From contig JAFZHX010000006.1 of the NCBI GenBank assembly GCA_017554665.1, positions 1-51,255 of the forward strand: DNA of 51,255 nt, given 5' to 3'. This document shows positions 1 through 8,761 of this stretch, piece after piece; positions within the stretch are counted from its first letter, which is position 1, and every line of letters begins with the position of its first letter. The position numbers and the translations under genes were made by a program. The DNA comes from Alphaproteobacteria bacterium (GTDB lineage Bacteria > Pseudomonadota > Alphaproteobacteria > Rs-D84). The notes beneath the pieces were generated by a model. It made no database searches. It saw only the letters and a program-made list of their open reading frames with translations, and was not told where the DNA came from.

Positions 1-1215
1 CAATGTTAAAGTTGCGCCGAACAATGCTGTCAAACCAACAATCATTCCCAAGTTGACCATCAAAGCAATACTTGCAATAACACCAAAAGAACGATACAAG
101 AACAGCAAGAATATAAAGATAAACATTACACCGACAACAGCACCAATTTTACCGCCTTCGATTGTATCTGCACCCAATCCTGCACCAACAACACGTTCCT
201 CAATAACCTGCAAAGGAGCTGGCAAAGCACCAGAACGCAACAAAACAGCTAAATCTTTTGCGCCCTGCAAAGTAAAGCCACCTGAAATCTGACCACGACC
301 ACCAGGGATTGGTTCACGAATAACTGGTGCAGACAAAACCTTACCGTCCAACACAATTGCGAATCTTTCATTTACATGTTCTGTTGTTAATTTTGCAAAT
401 CTACGTGCCCCCGAAGCATCAAACACTGTGGACACAACAGGCATGTTATTCTGGTCAAATTCTGCCTGAGAATCTTTCAAAGATTCACCCGAAACTTCTA
501 CACGAGAATAAACAGCAATAGGCATACCATTCATATCCATATAAGGCAAGAATTCAGTACCATTTGGCGCACGACCAGAAGCAATCTGTTCGCTTGATAC
601 ATTTTCATTTACCAAATGGAAAGTCATTTTAGCCGTCTGACCAATCAAGTTTTTAATATGTTCTGGATTATCAACACCTGGCAATTGAACCAAGATATAT
701 TTTCCACCCTGACTTTGGATAGAAGGTTCTTTTGTTCCCAAAGCGTCAATACGACGACGAACAATTTCAATACTGCGTGCCAATGCATCTTTTACCATTT
801 CTTGTTTCTGAGTTTCAGAATAAGACAATGAAATTGTTTTTCCATCGGACTTGATATCAACAGTATTTCCAAAAGCAGCTTTCAATCTTCCTTTGGCATC
901 AGAAACTTGTTTTTCTTCACGAACAACCAAAGAAACGACACCATTATGATTGCGCAAATTAGAGAAACGAATAACACCCTTGTTTCTATCAATCAAACTA
1001 CTACGAGCCTCTTCATACAACTGCTGAGTTTTTTCTTCAAACATAGTATTTGTATCAACTTCCAACAACAGTTGTGCACCACCCTTCAAATCCAATCCCA
1101 AAGACACAGGATTTATCCAAGATGGAAAATAAGGCGCCAATTTTGGCAACATTGTTGGCACCGCCAACAACACACAAAATACAGCCACAAAAATAATCGC
1201 CAATTTTTTAAACAT
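1..1215 (-). CDS. secD: Protein translocase subunit SecD, C-terminus cut by window edge
   Basis: Inner-membrane subunit of the SecDF-YajC complex that uses the proton gradient to help Sec-exported proteins leave SecYEG. I translated the reverse strand by hand: 405 codons are open to the edge. Residues 1-24 form the first membrane segment, LGLDLKGG (39-46) is the SecD signature, and the last residues read GATLTL in the second membrane region, the usual SecD membrane motif. The start ATG is preceded by AAGGG. It lies 17 bases after yajC, the normal yajC-secD order; secF would be expected just outside the window. Confidence is high; the missing part is the remaining C-terminal transmembrane bundle. 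Confidence 0.96.
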   Translation of the reverse strand, partial: MFKKLAIIFVAVFCVLLAVPTMLPKLAPYFPSWINPVSLGLDLKGGAQLLLEVDTNTMFEEKTQQLYEEARSSLIDRNKGVIRFSNLRNHNGVVSLVVREEKQVSDAKGRLKAAFGNTVDIKSDGKTISLSYSETQKQEMVKDALARSIEIVRRRIDALGTKEPSIQSQGGKYILVQLPGVDNPEHIKNLIGQTAKMTFHLVNENVSSEQIASGRAPNGTEFLPYMDMNGMPIAVYSRVEVSGESLKDSQAEFDQNNMPVVSTVFDASGARRFAKLTTEHVNERFAIVLDGKVLSAPVIREPIPGGRGQISGGFTLQGAKDLAVLLRSGALPAPLQVIEERVVGAGLGADTIEGGKIGAVVGVMFIFIFLLFLYRSFGVIASIALMVNLGMIVGLTALFGATLTL

Positions 1216-1232
1216 ATCCTAACCCTTTACCT

Positions 1233-1544
1233 TTATTCCACACTTGCTACAGCGTTTTTTACCACTTCGATAACAACACCTTTTGCAACTTCTACTTCAA
1301 TAGTTTTTTCATTTACTTTTTTAACAGTCCCATAAATACCCGCTGCAATCACACGATTACCAACCTGCAACGCATCAAGCATTTTTTGATATTCTGCCAT
1401 ACGTTTTTTATTCGGACGCACCATCACAAAATAGATAATCCCAACAATAATAAGGCAGTTAACCAGTAAGCCAAAAAGGCCATCCTGTGGGGCATTTGCA
1501 CCAGTTTGTACAACTGTATCTACAACTTCTGCTGTTTGTTCCAT
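1233..1544 (-). CDS. yajC: Preprotein translocase accessory subunit YajC
   Basis: Small single-pass inner-membrane partner of SecDF. The 103-aa product has an acidic N-terminus, one membrane segment at about 23-42, then the family motif FVMVRPNKKR and a small basic/acidic beta-rich cytoplasmic domain. The start follows a good AGGAGA ribosome site. It is the first gene of a yajC-secD unit on the minus strand. The length is normal for the family. Confidence 0.96.
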   Translation of the reverse strand: MEQTAEVVDTVVQTGANAPQDGLFGLLVNCLIIVGIIYFVMVRPNKKRMAEYQKMLDALQVGNRVIAAGIYGTVKKVNEKTIEVEVAKGVVIEVVKNAVASVE

Positions 1545-1615
1545 GCATTTCTCCTTAATTTATACTGGCAGATTAGTAAAAAAACCCTGATTTGTAAAGC
1601 AAAAATACCATATTT

Positions 1616-3343
1616 TTATAATCTTTCGAACCAACCGTCAATTTCTGTAATTGGGATAATTTTATACACAGGACGACCATGATTACATTGACCACTGCGT
1701 TCTGTTTTTTCTATATCTCGCAACAACACATCCATTTGAACCAAATCCAGCTTTTGCCCTGCACGCACCGAATGATGACAAGCATAATTAGCTAACTTTA
1801 AATGTAACTTCTCTTTCAACTGAGAAGAATGTCCATTTACACGAACTTCGTCTGCAACATTATGCAAAACATCTGCCCAATTCATATCCCAGTCTGCAGG
1901 CTTTTCAAATATTGCAATTGCATTATCACCAAAGCTATCCACTTGCAAACCAGACTGTTTTAACTCATCAACAATCGAAACAATTGCACACACATCTTCT
2001 TCGCGCAAATTAACAACAATCGGAGTCAACAAAGGTTGTGTTTTAATTTTATTGTTTCGCAATTTTTCATAAGTAATTCGTTCGTGCGCAGCATGCTGAT
2101 CAACGACAATCATATTGTCATCTTTTTGTGCAATAATATACTTGTTTGCGACCTGCCCTACAACACGTCCCAAAGGCATATCAACAAACACATTTTCGAT
2201 GGGTGTTTCTGTATGTTTTGGAACAGACACATTTGATGAAAAATTATTCTGTATTGGCGACACTATTTCATCTCGTATACGAAAGGAATCCTGCTTTATA
2301 CCGAAATCAAACCTTGGAGCAACTGGTGCAGACAAAGGAATATTTACAGATATTTTTTCTGGCACACTAACCATGGTTTTTGACAATCTATCTCGCAGTG
2401 TTTTTATTATAAAAGAACGCACATGTGAAGGCTCTAAAAAATGCACTTCGGTCTTGGCCGGAGATACATTAACATCTACCGAATTAGTAGGCAACCACAA
2501 GTATAACGCACACAATGGAAATTCGCGCGCATGCATAACATCCATATAAGCAGCACGCAATGCACCAACTAACACTTTATCTTTTACAGGTCGACCATTA
2601 ACAAACAAAAACTGATCAACAGACGAAGCGCGTCTTAATGTAGGCTCTGAAATATATCCTGTTAATTTCATACCGGCTGTTGAACCAGACACTGCATCAA
2701 CTTCCAACATACGTCCAACAACATCTTCATCCATAACAGCAGAAATACGAGATAACAAATCCTGATTTTTCGGAAAGACCCATTTATTATTTAGCACAAA
2801 ACCAACATCTGTTCGCGCCATAGCCAGCTTTTTCACAACATCTAAAACCGACATCAGTTCTGCCCTATCACCACGCAAAAATTTTAATCTAGCCGGTGTT
2901 TTTGCGAACAAGTTCTGAACACGAATACGCGTACCACTTTCCCAATCACAAGGTTTTATATTTCCTGTATTACAGTCTATCTGCCAACCATTTTTATCGA
3001 CACCATTACAAGTATCGATTATCATATCAGACACAGATGCAATAGACGGCAAAGCTTCACCACGAAAGCCCATAAAGTTAATATTCAACAAATCATCATC
3101 TGGTAATTTAGAAGTCGCATGTCGTGTAATTGCACGCGCCAAATCTTCACGCGTCATACCACCACCATTATCAATAACACTTATCATTGTGCGGCCACCA
3201 TCTACCACATCGACAACGATTTGATCTGCCCCCGCATCCAACGCATTTTCAACCAGCTCTTTGACAACGCTGGCAGGGTTTTCAACTACTTCGCCTGCTG
3301 CGATTTGATTAATCAAAAAATCTGGCAACACACGAACTGTCAT
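1616..3343 (-). CDS. mutL: DNA mismatch repair endonuclease MutL
   Basis: MutL couples MutS mismatch recognition to strand removal. The 575-aa protein has the GHKL ATPase domain at the N-terminus (catalytic Glu29 and Asn33 in ELVENALDAGA, then GGGM and GFRGEALPS) and a MutL C-terminal domain. The metal-binding endonuclease motif DQHA(X)2E(X)4E is present from residue 415, with the companion ACHHSV (521) and CNHGRP (553) motifs. It is therefore of the nicking type found in organisms without MutH. It starts 9 bases after greA ends and is probably co-transcribed with it. Linker residues 330-390 are poorly conserved, as usual. Confidence 0.97.
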   Translation of the reverse strand: MTVRVLPDFLINQIAAGEVVENPASVVKELVENALDAGADQIVVDVVDGGRTMISVIDNGGGMTREDLARAITRHATSKLPDDDLLNINFMGFRGEALPSIASVSDMIIDTCNGVDKNGWQIDCNTGNIKPCDWESGTRIRVQNLFAKTPARLKFLRGDRAELMSVLDVVKKLAMARTDVGFVLNNKWVFPKNQDLLSRISAVMDEDVVGRMLEVDAVSGSTAGMKLTGYISEPTLRRASSVDQFLFVNGRPVKDKVLVGALRAAYMDVMHAREFPLCALYLWLPTNSVDVNVSPAKTEVHFLEPSHVRSFIIKTLRDRLSKTMVSVPEKISVNIPLSAPVAPRFDFGIKQDSFRIRDEIVSPIQNNFSSNVSVPKHTETPIENVFVDMPLGRVVGQVANKYIIAQKDDNMIVVDQHAAHERITYEKLRNNKIKTQPLLTPIVVNLREEDVCAIVSIVDELKQSGLQVDSFGDNAIAIFEKPADWDMNWADVLHNVADEVRVNGHSSQLKEKLHLKLANYACHHSVRAGQKLDLVQMDVLLRDIEKTERSGQCNHGRPVYKIIPITEIDGWFERL

Positions 3344-3352
3344 GCAACAACC

Positions 3353-3823
3353 TTAGTCTTTGAACTTAACTTCTAAAATTTCATATTCTTTTTCACCGCC
3401 AGGCAATTTAACAATACAAGTATCACCCACGCATCTACCAATCATTGCGCGTCCCACAGGAGAAGTACAAGAAATAACAGTACGTCCATCTGATTCGATA
3501 TCAGACAAAATTCTGCACTGCATTTTATTACCATCTTCATCTTCGGCAACGACACGCGCACCAAAAACAACCCTATCCCCTGTCAAAGAATCAACATCAA
3601 TAACAGAAGCATTTTCGATAACATCTTCGATAAATCTGATACGAGAATCAATTTGACGCTGTTTTTCTTTTGCAGCACTATAATCGGCATTTTCAGACAA
3701 ATCACCCAAAGAACGAGCCCACTGAACAGTCTTTAATATTTCTGGTCTTTGGTTTTCTTTTAAATCTTTCAACTCTTTAAGCAAGCTATCAAAGCCTGCG
3801 CGCGAAATTGGTTTCTTTTCCAT
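3353..3823 (-). CDS. greA: Transcription elongation factor GreA
   Basis: GreA rescues backtracked RNA polymerase by stimulating transcript cleavage. I chose the ATG at 3823 (156 aa, MEKKPIS...), close to the usual 158 aa and 8 bases from a GGGGA site; a longer reading from 3862 would begin upstream of the predicted transcription start. The N-terminal coiled coil carries GDLSENADYSAAKEKQ, with the acidic tip residues that enter the polymerase secondary channel. The C-terminal FKBP-like part contains SPVGRAMIG. It heads a greA-mutL pair and is divergent from the lptG-like gene. Confidence 0.96.
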   Translation of the reverse strand: MEKKPISRAGFDSLLKELKDLKENQRPEILKTVQWARSLGDLSENADYSAAKEKQRQIDSRIRFIEDVIENASVIDVDSLTGDRVVFGARVVAEDEDGNKMQCRILSDIESDGRTVISCTSPVGRAMIGRCVGDTCIVKLPGGEKEYEILEVKFKD

Positions 3824-3851
3824 AATAATATTCCCCATATGTTTTCTAGAA

Positions 3852-3902
3852 ATTATACGCATTCATTTTAATTTTGCAATTATCAAATGAAAAAGGTATA
3901 AT
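3852..3902. promoter_or_regulatory. Divergent greA / lptG promoters sharing one palindromic -35 box
   Basis: The hexamer TTGCAA at 3874-3879 is its own reverse complement. Rightward, a 17-base spacer leads to a perfect TATAAT at 3897-3902, 9 bases before the lptG ATG. Leftward, a 16-base spacer leads to a perfect TATAAT (minus strand, 3852-3857) serving greA. Both promoters therefore appear to use the same -35 box, which would make firing mutually exclusive. Read directly from sequence; activity is inferred. Confidence 0.7.
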
Positions 3903-3911
3903 TTTACTATT

Positions 3912-4970
3912 ATGCTTAGGTTAAATATCTTAAATCGCTTTTTATTGCGCCGATTTTTTTCTGGCGTCGGTTTGGTATTATTGGTTGTATGTGGCATTAT
4001 TATGGCGGTAACTTTTGTTGAAAGATTGCCTTCTAATTCTGACGCGATTGCCGCTCTATACGATGCTTGGATGCGTTTATTAGAGTATATACCGATGTTC
4101 TTACCAATGTCTGTATTTATGGGAACATTGTTAACTTCATATAAACTTACCAAGTCCAGCGAAGGCATTATTATATCCAGCGCAGGTCTTTCGCCATACC
4201 AAGCAACACGTCCATTTTTTGTTGGCGCTTTTTTAATTGGCGCATTTGCAACAATGGTTATCAATCCATATTCTGTAAAGATAAATTCAGAACATATAAC
4301 GACAGAAAATCTACAGTTAATTGATAACAAAATCTGGTTACACGAAAACACAGACAAACAAACAATAACAATGAACGCGAAAGAGTTAAACAAGATAAAC
4401 GACTCTTTGGAATTTATAAACGCAACCATTTATATCCAAGGTCCTGACTTTAAATTAACCGAACGCATTATCACTAAAAGTGTAACATTATCAGACAACA
4501 AACTAACCGCAAAGCAGGCACAAATATTACACGACAATGGCGCTACAACATCTGGTGCTTGGGAAACAGAAACATTATTAACACCGCAAACTATACTGGA
4601 CAGATATTTGCAACCAAATCAAATATCTTTCTGGCAACTGCCCTCTTTCATAAAAAAGATGCAAAGCATTGGTGCGCCTGTACGCGGTCATTTAGTTCAG
4701 TTATGGACACTGCTATTTTTACCACTAACAATGATTGCTATGGCATCTTTGGGTGTTGCTTTTTCACAAACAAAACAACGCAGAAACTACAGTTTTGGCA
4801 TCAAGTTTAGTCTTGGCATAATCACATGTTTTGCATTGTACTTTTTGATAAACTTGTTTAATGCGTTGGGTGCAACAGGCACACTTCCACCAATGTTATC
4901 TATCATTGCGCCTCCATTAATTATTATCGCAGGCGCAGGAATATTTATGAACAGTTTTGACACAATATAA
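3912..4970 (+). CDS. lptG: LPS export permease, LptF/LptG family (LptG-like)
   Basis: Permease half of the LptB2FG transporter that lifts lipopolysaccharide from the inner membrane to the periplasmic bridge. The 352-aa product has the YjgP/YjgQ layout: three N-terminal membrane segments (about 18-40, 60-80, 100-125), a periplasmic beta-jellyroll of about 130 residues, then three C-terminal segments. The stretch PNQISFWQLPSFIKKM before the fourth segment resembles LptG more than LptF. No ribosome site is visible and the -10 box lies only 9 bases upstream, so the mRNA may be nearly leaderless. lptF is not adjacent here, although the two are usually paired. Family certain; the F/G choice is moderate. 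Confidence 0.85.
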   Translation: MLRLNILNRFLLRRFFSGVGLVLLVVCGIIMAVTFVERLPSNSDAIAALYDAWMRLLEYIPMFLPMSVFMGTLLTSYKLTKSSEGIIISSAGLSPYQATRPFFVGAFLIGAFATMVINPYSVKINSEHITTENLQLIDNKIWLHENTDKQTITMNAKELNKINDSLEFINATIYIQGPDFKLTERIITKSVTLSDNKLTAKQAQILHDNGATTSGAWETETLLTPQTILDRYLQPNQISFWQLPSFIKKMQSIGAPVRGHLVQLWTLLFLPLTMIAMASLGVAFSQTKQRRNYSFGIKFSLGIITCFALYFLINLFNALGATGTLPPMLSIIAPPLIIIAGAGIFMNSFDTI

Positions 4971-4987
4971 AATTGAGGTTTTATAAA

Positions 4988-5122
4988 ATGCCATTAAAAA
5001 GAAAAAAGAAAACAAAATTTCATAGTATCTTGGTTTGGGCAATTATTGCTGCATTAATACTGTTGATGATAATATCATTCCCTACAACACAACACATGAC
5101 AGAAATCGTTGTATATCCATGA
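4988..5122 (+). CDS. Small single-pass membrane protein, 44 aa, unrecognised
   Basis: An open frame of 44 codons lies between the lptG-like gene and xerD. It has a strongly basic N-terminus (residues 4-10, KRKKKTK), one hydrophobic segment at about 14-31 and a short tail ending VVYP. The basic end predicts N-in topology. Its TGA stop overlaps the xerD start in the arrangement ATGA, and it begins 17 bases after the upstream stop, so the three genes look translationally coupled. Position, membrane segment and overlap support a real gene; I do not recognise the family. Confidence 0.6.
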   Translation: MPLKRKKKTKFHSILVWAIIAALILLMIISFPTTQHMTEIVVYP

Positions 5123-5979
5123 ACTATATAGATATATTTTTAGAAGCTTTATCTGCAGAAAAAGGTCGCAGTGATAAAACACTGACCAGTTATGCATCTG
5201 ACTTGAATCTTGCAGACACTTCGATTGACGGCGGATTGATGAAGGCCAAAGAAACAGATATTCAAAACTATCTTTCAAACCTGCCTGACAAACCATCTTC
5301 TATTGCACGCAAAGCTTCTGCTCTACGTGGCTTTTACAAGTTTTTAATGTTGGAAAAAATCATTACAAGTAACCCAACTGCAAATTTAGAATTACCAAAA
5401 CGCAATCGCACGTTACCAAAGTTTTTAACCGTAGAAGAAATTGAATTATTAATCTCTTCTGCTGGTGACATACGCAATTCATTGCGTTTGCGCGCAATGA
5501 TAGAACTGTTGTACGCATCAGGCCTTCGTGTTTCAGAGCTATGCGAATTACCAACCTCTGCCATACTTGGAAACAAGTTATTAATTCATGGCAAAGGCGC
5601 AAAAGAAAGACTTGTACCTATGCACGATGCAGCCGTACATTCACTAAACAAATGGATGGATATGCGTGGTGATATAAACTCAAAATACGTCTTTCCATCA
5701 AACGGAAAATCAGGCCATATAACACGTGATGGATTTTTCAAAATATTGAAGAAATGCGCCGTATTGGCAGGCATTGATCCTAACCGTGTAAGTCCACACG
5801 TATTGCGTCATTCTTTTGCATCACACTTACTAGCAGGCGGTGCAAACCTGCGCGCGATACAAACAATGTTGGGTCACGAAGATATATCTACAACCCAAAT
5901 TTATACACATGTACTGCCGGACCAATTAAAAGAGACAGTATCCAAACATCATCCATTGGCAAAAAATAAAGGTAAATAA
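5119..5979 (+). CDS. xerD: Site-specific tyrosine recombinase XerD/XerC
   Basis: Recombinase that resolves chromosome dimers at dif with its Xer partner. Starting at 5119 gives 286 aa; a reading from 5035 would add 28 residues of non-family sequence. The N-terminal SAM-like domain (1-90) is followed by the catalytic domain with all key residues: Arg137 (ASGLRVSEL), Lys159 (HGKG), His227 and Arg230 (HVLRHSFASHL), His253 (LGHEDI) and nucleophile Tyr262 (QIYTHV). The start overlaps the upstream small gene and the stop overlaps the next gene by one base. XerD is favoured over XerC on overall look, with moderate certainty. Confidence 0.93.
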   Translation: MNYIDIFLEALSAEKGRSDKTLTSYASDLNLADTSIDGGLMKAKETDIQNYLSNLPDKPSSIARKASALRGFYKFLMLEKIITSNPTANLELPKRNRTLPKFLTVEEIELLISSAGDIRNSLRLRAMIELLYASGLRVSELCELPTSAILGNKLLIHGKGAKERLVPMHDAAVHSLNKWMDMRGDINSKYVFPSNGKSGHITRDGFFKILKKCAVLAGIDPNRVSPHVLRHSFASHLLAGGANLRAIQTMLGHEDISTTQIYTHVLPDQLKETVSKHHPLAKNKGK

Positions 5980-6482
5980 TGATAAAAAAATGTGACCACA
6001 CAGGATGCACAAAAGCAGGCACTTGCCGTGCTCCAAAAAATCGCGATTTAAAAGAATATTGGTTTTTCTGCCAAGAGCATGCTGCCGAATACAACAAAAA
6101 TTGGAATTTTTATGCCAATATGAGCCCAGAAGAAATTGAAGCTGATTGGGAGCGTCAAACTTTTGGTGAACCATTAAAAGAAGCAAAAGAAGCAAATAAC
6201 GAAGCATCTGATTATGCAAAATTTATAAACGACTTTATCACTGGACGCAGCAAATTTGACCGTATGCCGCTAAAAAGCAAATTACCAACAACAGTTGTAT
6301 CTGCATTAAAAGTCTTTGACCTAGGCATATCTGCAACTTGGCGTGAAGTTGGTGTTAAATATCGTGCACTTGCTAAAAAATACCACCCTGACACAGCAAC
6401 AGACAAGAAAAATGCAGCCACAGAATTTGCAAAAATATCAGCCGCATACGACATATTAAAAAAACATTTCGGCAAGAAATAA
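5979..6482 (+). CDS. J-domain (DnaJ-like) co-chaperone with N-terminal Cys motif
   Basis: Probable DnaK co-chaperone of a type common in Alphaproteobacteria. The 167-aa product begins with a likely metal-binding cluster (CDHTGC at 5-10, Cys16, then CQEH at 31-34), followed by a charged middle and a C-terminal J-domain with the essential HPD at 136-138 in KKYHPDTA. The start overlaps the xerD stop by one base (TAATG), so it is co-translated. The client is unknown. It is not canonical DnaJ, which carries the J-domain at the N-terminus. Confidence 0.85.
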   Translation: MIKKCDHTGCTKAGTCRAPKNRDLKEYWFFCQEHAAEYNKNWNFYANMSPEEIEADWERQTFGEPLKEAKEANNEASDYAKFINDFITGRSKFDRMPLKSKLPTTVVSALKVFDLGISATWREVGVKYRALAKKYHPDTATDKKNAATEFAKISAAYDILKKHFGKK

Positions 6483-6487
6483 GTCTT

Positions 6488-6515
6488 TGTTACATTGCTT
6501 TTTTATGATATAATT
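6488..6515 (+). promoter_or_regulatory. Promoter of the 426-aa outer membrane protein gene
   Basis: A TTGTTA box, a 16-base spacer and TATAAT preceded by TG (extended -10, TGATATAAT) lie just after the J-domain gene. An AAAAGGAG ribosome site and the start codon follow within 25 bases. Coordinates may be off by one base. Confidence 0.6.
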
Positions 6516-6537
6516 TTATTCAAAAGGAGAATTATAT

Positions 6538-7818
6538 ATGAAAAAGCAAATGTCTGTTATCATTGGTGCATTGGCAATGTTGACTACTGCCAATACATAC
6601 GCAGAAACAAACTGGGGTGCACGCGCAGGTTCAAGCGCAAACCTATCAAGCGCACCAGCTACACGCACTCGCGAGAATGTAAATTACAAAAAATATAAAA
6701 CAACAAAACGCACATATTCAACAAAAGATGCCGGTGATTTGTATTACACAAAGCCAGCAGACCGTAACACTTTGTACAAAGAATACACAGGTGCAGGTTC
6801 ATCTAGTGCTGCTGCTACAAAAACAACTATTCGCAAAAGCCGTCTAGAAACAGTTAAAACAACTGTGAAACGCAAATACTTTTTGGCGCATCCATTCTTC
6901 CAACCATTGGGTGGCAAGTTTGGTTCCATAACAGACGCGTCATTTGCAAACAATTCTTATGATTTTACAATCAACCAAACAGCTAATCTGTACGACAGTG
7001 CAGACACACCGTTAGCTCCTATGACAGGTTTAACTGCATCGTGGGAAGCAAAAAGTCTGAATATCAAAGAAGATTTCAGCTATGGTATTACAGACCGTTT
7101 TGCTGTTTTGGGAATGTTGCAATATAACTCTAGCGACTATGAAACAAAATATTCAACAGGAGACCCTACTGATAAAGCAAACAACAGTGGCTTGAACTTA
7201 TACGGTCTTGGCGCACAATGGCGCTTTGCTGACACTGAACGTTGGATTGCAATGTTGTCTGGATATTTCCAGCATCAAAAAGATACATCTAACAGCTTGC
7301 TGTTCGAAGCCAAGGCAGGATACAAAGTACAAACATCTACAATCTATGGTTTGGTACGAGGCTGGTTTATCGACCTAGACACAAACTCTTATGGCAATCC
7401 AATTGCTGGTCAAACACCAAGTGGCAACCCTGCAATCTTCTATTTGCCATATAACGACAGCGACAAAGTAGCATACATCGAAGGCGGCTTGGGTGTATTC
7501 AGTGTACTGCACCAAGACTGGACATTAAATGTCGAAGCTTTGTATGGTGACTATGACTGGCACAACCAAGCATCTATCAAAGCTGCAATTGGTTGGCAAC
7601 CAAACGATTGGTTTGCTTTAAATCTGTATGGAAAAACATCTTTGTATGACAATGCAAACGATAAAACATTAGATTTATATTACCAAGACCCAACAGTAAA
7701 AATCGAAGATGGTAGCGGTACAAAAGTACCTATGACCAGCTTGCAAAAAATTGGAACAGCAGATTTGGATAAATATTCAGAAACAACTGTTGGTTTGCAA
7801 GTTATATTACAATTCTAA
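6538..7818 (+). CDS. Outer membrane beta-barrel protein, unrecognised
   Basis: A 426-aa protein with a clear signal peptide (residues 1-22, cut after TYA). Residues 23-110 are Lys/Thr/Ser-rich and look disordered; from about 110 the sequence alternates polar and aromatic residues in beta-strand fashion and ends ILQF, the terminal Phe typical of Bam-inserted barrels. WRFADTERWIAMLSGYF and similar stretches look like transmembrane strands. I do not recognise the family; it may be a porin or adhesin-like barrel. It has a strong promoter and ribosome site, suggesting abundant expression. The next gene also encodes a barrel. Confidence 0.8.
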   Translation: MKKQMSVIIGALAMLTTANTYAETNWGARAGSSANLSSAPATRTRENVNYKKYKTTKRTYSTKDAGDLYYTKPADRNTLYKEYTGAGSSSAAATKTTIRKSRLETVKTTVKRKYFLAHPFFQPLGGKFGSITDASFANNSYDFTINQTANLYDSADTPLAPMTGLTASWEAKSLNIKEDFSYGITDRFAVLGMLQYNSSDYETKYSTGDPTDKANNSGLNLYGLGAQWRFADTERWIAMLSGYFQHQKDTSNSLLFEAKAGYKVQTSTIYGLVRGWFIDLDTNSYGNPIAGQTPSGNPAIFYLPYNDSDKVAYIEGGLGVFSVLHQDWTLNVEALYGDYDWHNQASIKAAIGWQPNDWFALNLYGKTSLYDNANDKTLDLYYQDPTVKIEDGSGTKVPMTSLQKIGTADLDKYSETTVGLQVILQF

Positions 7819-7826
7819 AAAACAAC

Positions 7827-7861
7827 TTGATATTCCCGTAATCAACTTGCGGGAATATCAA
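7827..7861. repeat. Perfect 12-bp inverted repeat between two barrel genes
   Basis: TTGATATTCCCG (7827-7838) pairs exactly with CGGGAATATCAA (7850-7861) around an 11-base loop. On the plus strand it is followed by AAAAAAG rather than a T run, so it is not a standard terminator for the upstream gene. It may stabilise the 3' end of the first transcript or modulate read-through into the second. Confidence 0.8.
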
Positions 7862-7884
7862 AAAAGCGAGAGAGAACAAACATC

Positions 7885-8622
7885 ATGCATAAATTATTGC
7901 CTATTTGTTTAGCCTGTGCGTTTATTGCCCTGCCCGTTGCTTCACATGCAAATGTACTTGAACACGACACTTCTGACCCTCTGTATTTATTAAATACCGA
8001 AGAAGTATTAAGTCAAACATATCTTACATATTGGCACAGCACACTGCGTATTGGTCAAGGTATTTCATATGGTATGAATCAACGTTTATCACTTGGTGCT
8101 AATGTACATTACCAACACCATTTCAACGGCGACCAAGATGGTTTTTCGGCTATTGATTTAGGTGCAACATACCGCATGACACGCGCCGAAGATACAAACT
8201 CTCATATCATTTCTGATTTGTTGTTTGGTTTTAAGTTCGGTGGTAGCTCTCATGTACGCACACCTTATTATGCAGACTCCACATACTACGCTGGAATTCG
8301 TTTCGGTCGTCAATGGGCTGGTCTGACATTATCTGCAACAGTTAAATCCAGTTGGGTATTTGATGACGAACGCGGCATGTCATTCATTGACTTTATGCCA
8401 GAAGCATATTTCAGAATCGCTCCTGAATGGCGCATGGGTGGTGGCTTTACAATTCGCAAAGCAACAAACAAAGATGTTGTTACAGGCCAAGACTATGACC
8501 AAGAATGGTTACATACTAAATTGGTCAGACAATATGGTCGCACACAATACATTGGCCACATAGACTATGAATTTGAAGACGATGAAATTCAATTCGGAGT
8601 AAAAATAAACATCGTATTCTAA
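7885..8622 (+). CDS. Outer membrane beta-barrel protein, unrecognised
   Basis: A 245-aa product with a signal peptide at 1-22 (cut after SHA). The rest alternates in beta-strand fashion: STLRIGQGISYGMNQRLSLG, the GATYRM region and DYEFEDDEIQFGVKINIVF with terminal Phe. About ten to twelve strands can be counted by eye. It resembles the preceding barrel in style but is much shorter and lacks the disordered N-terminal part. A GAGAGA-like ribosome site precedes the ATG. It ends at a strong terminator. The function is unknown. Confidence 0.78.
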   Translation: MHKLLPICLACAFIALPVASHANVLEHDTSDPLYLLNTEEVLSQTYLTYWHSTLRIGQGISYGMNQRLSLGANVHYQHHFNGDQDGFSAIDLGATYRMTRAEDTNSHIISDLLFGFKFGGSSHVRTPYYADSTYYAGIRFGRQWAGLTLSATVKSSWVFDDERGMSFIDFMPEAYFRIAPEWRMGGGFTIRKATNKDVVTGQDYDQEWLHTKLVRQYGRTQYIGHIDYEFEDDEIQFGVKINIVF

Positions 8623-8638
8623 CAATAACAACAAAAAA

Positions 8639-8665
8639 TATGCGGTAATCACCGCATACTTTTTT
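8639..8665 (+). terminator. Rho-independent terminator after barrel gene
   Basis: TATGCGGT (8639-8646), loop AATC, ACCGCATA (8651-8658), then C and six T. A complete 8-bp stem with a T run. Confidence 0.9.
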
Positions 8666-8670
8666 AACTA

Positions 8671-8711
8671 GTGCCGGCAATGTAGTGTACAAATGCTACA
8701 TAAATTGCCGG
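8671..8711 (+). repeat. Stem-loop repeat, copy 1
   Basis: CCGGCAA (8674-8680) pairs with TTGCCGG (8705-8711). Inside, TGTAG pairs with CTACA around the ten-base loop TGTACAAATG, and four unpaired bases (TAAA) sit on the 3' side. It begins six bases after the terminator and seems to lack the outer 5' arm. The downstream tail GCTTTTAGATGAATTATTAT resembles that of the other copies. It shares its variable arm with copy 2, so these two look like a local duplication. Confidence 0.8.
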
Positions 8712-8761
8712 TTCGCTTTTAGATGAATTATTATCAGCAAATTTAGAAATGAATTAGAACG

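Noticed and set aside
907..1335. 142-aa open frame opposite secD and yajC
   Set aside because: It covers parts of two certain genes on the other strand and translates to low-complexity Thr/Phe text.
3863..4429. 188-aa open frame opposite the lptG-like gene
   Set aside because: It is the antisense of a clear LptF/G permease, has no ribosome site and its composition mirrors the membrane gene.
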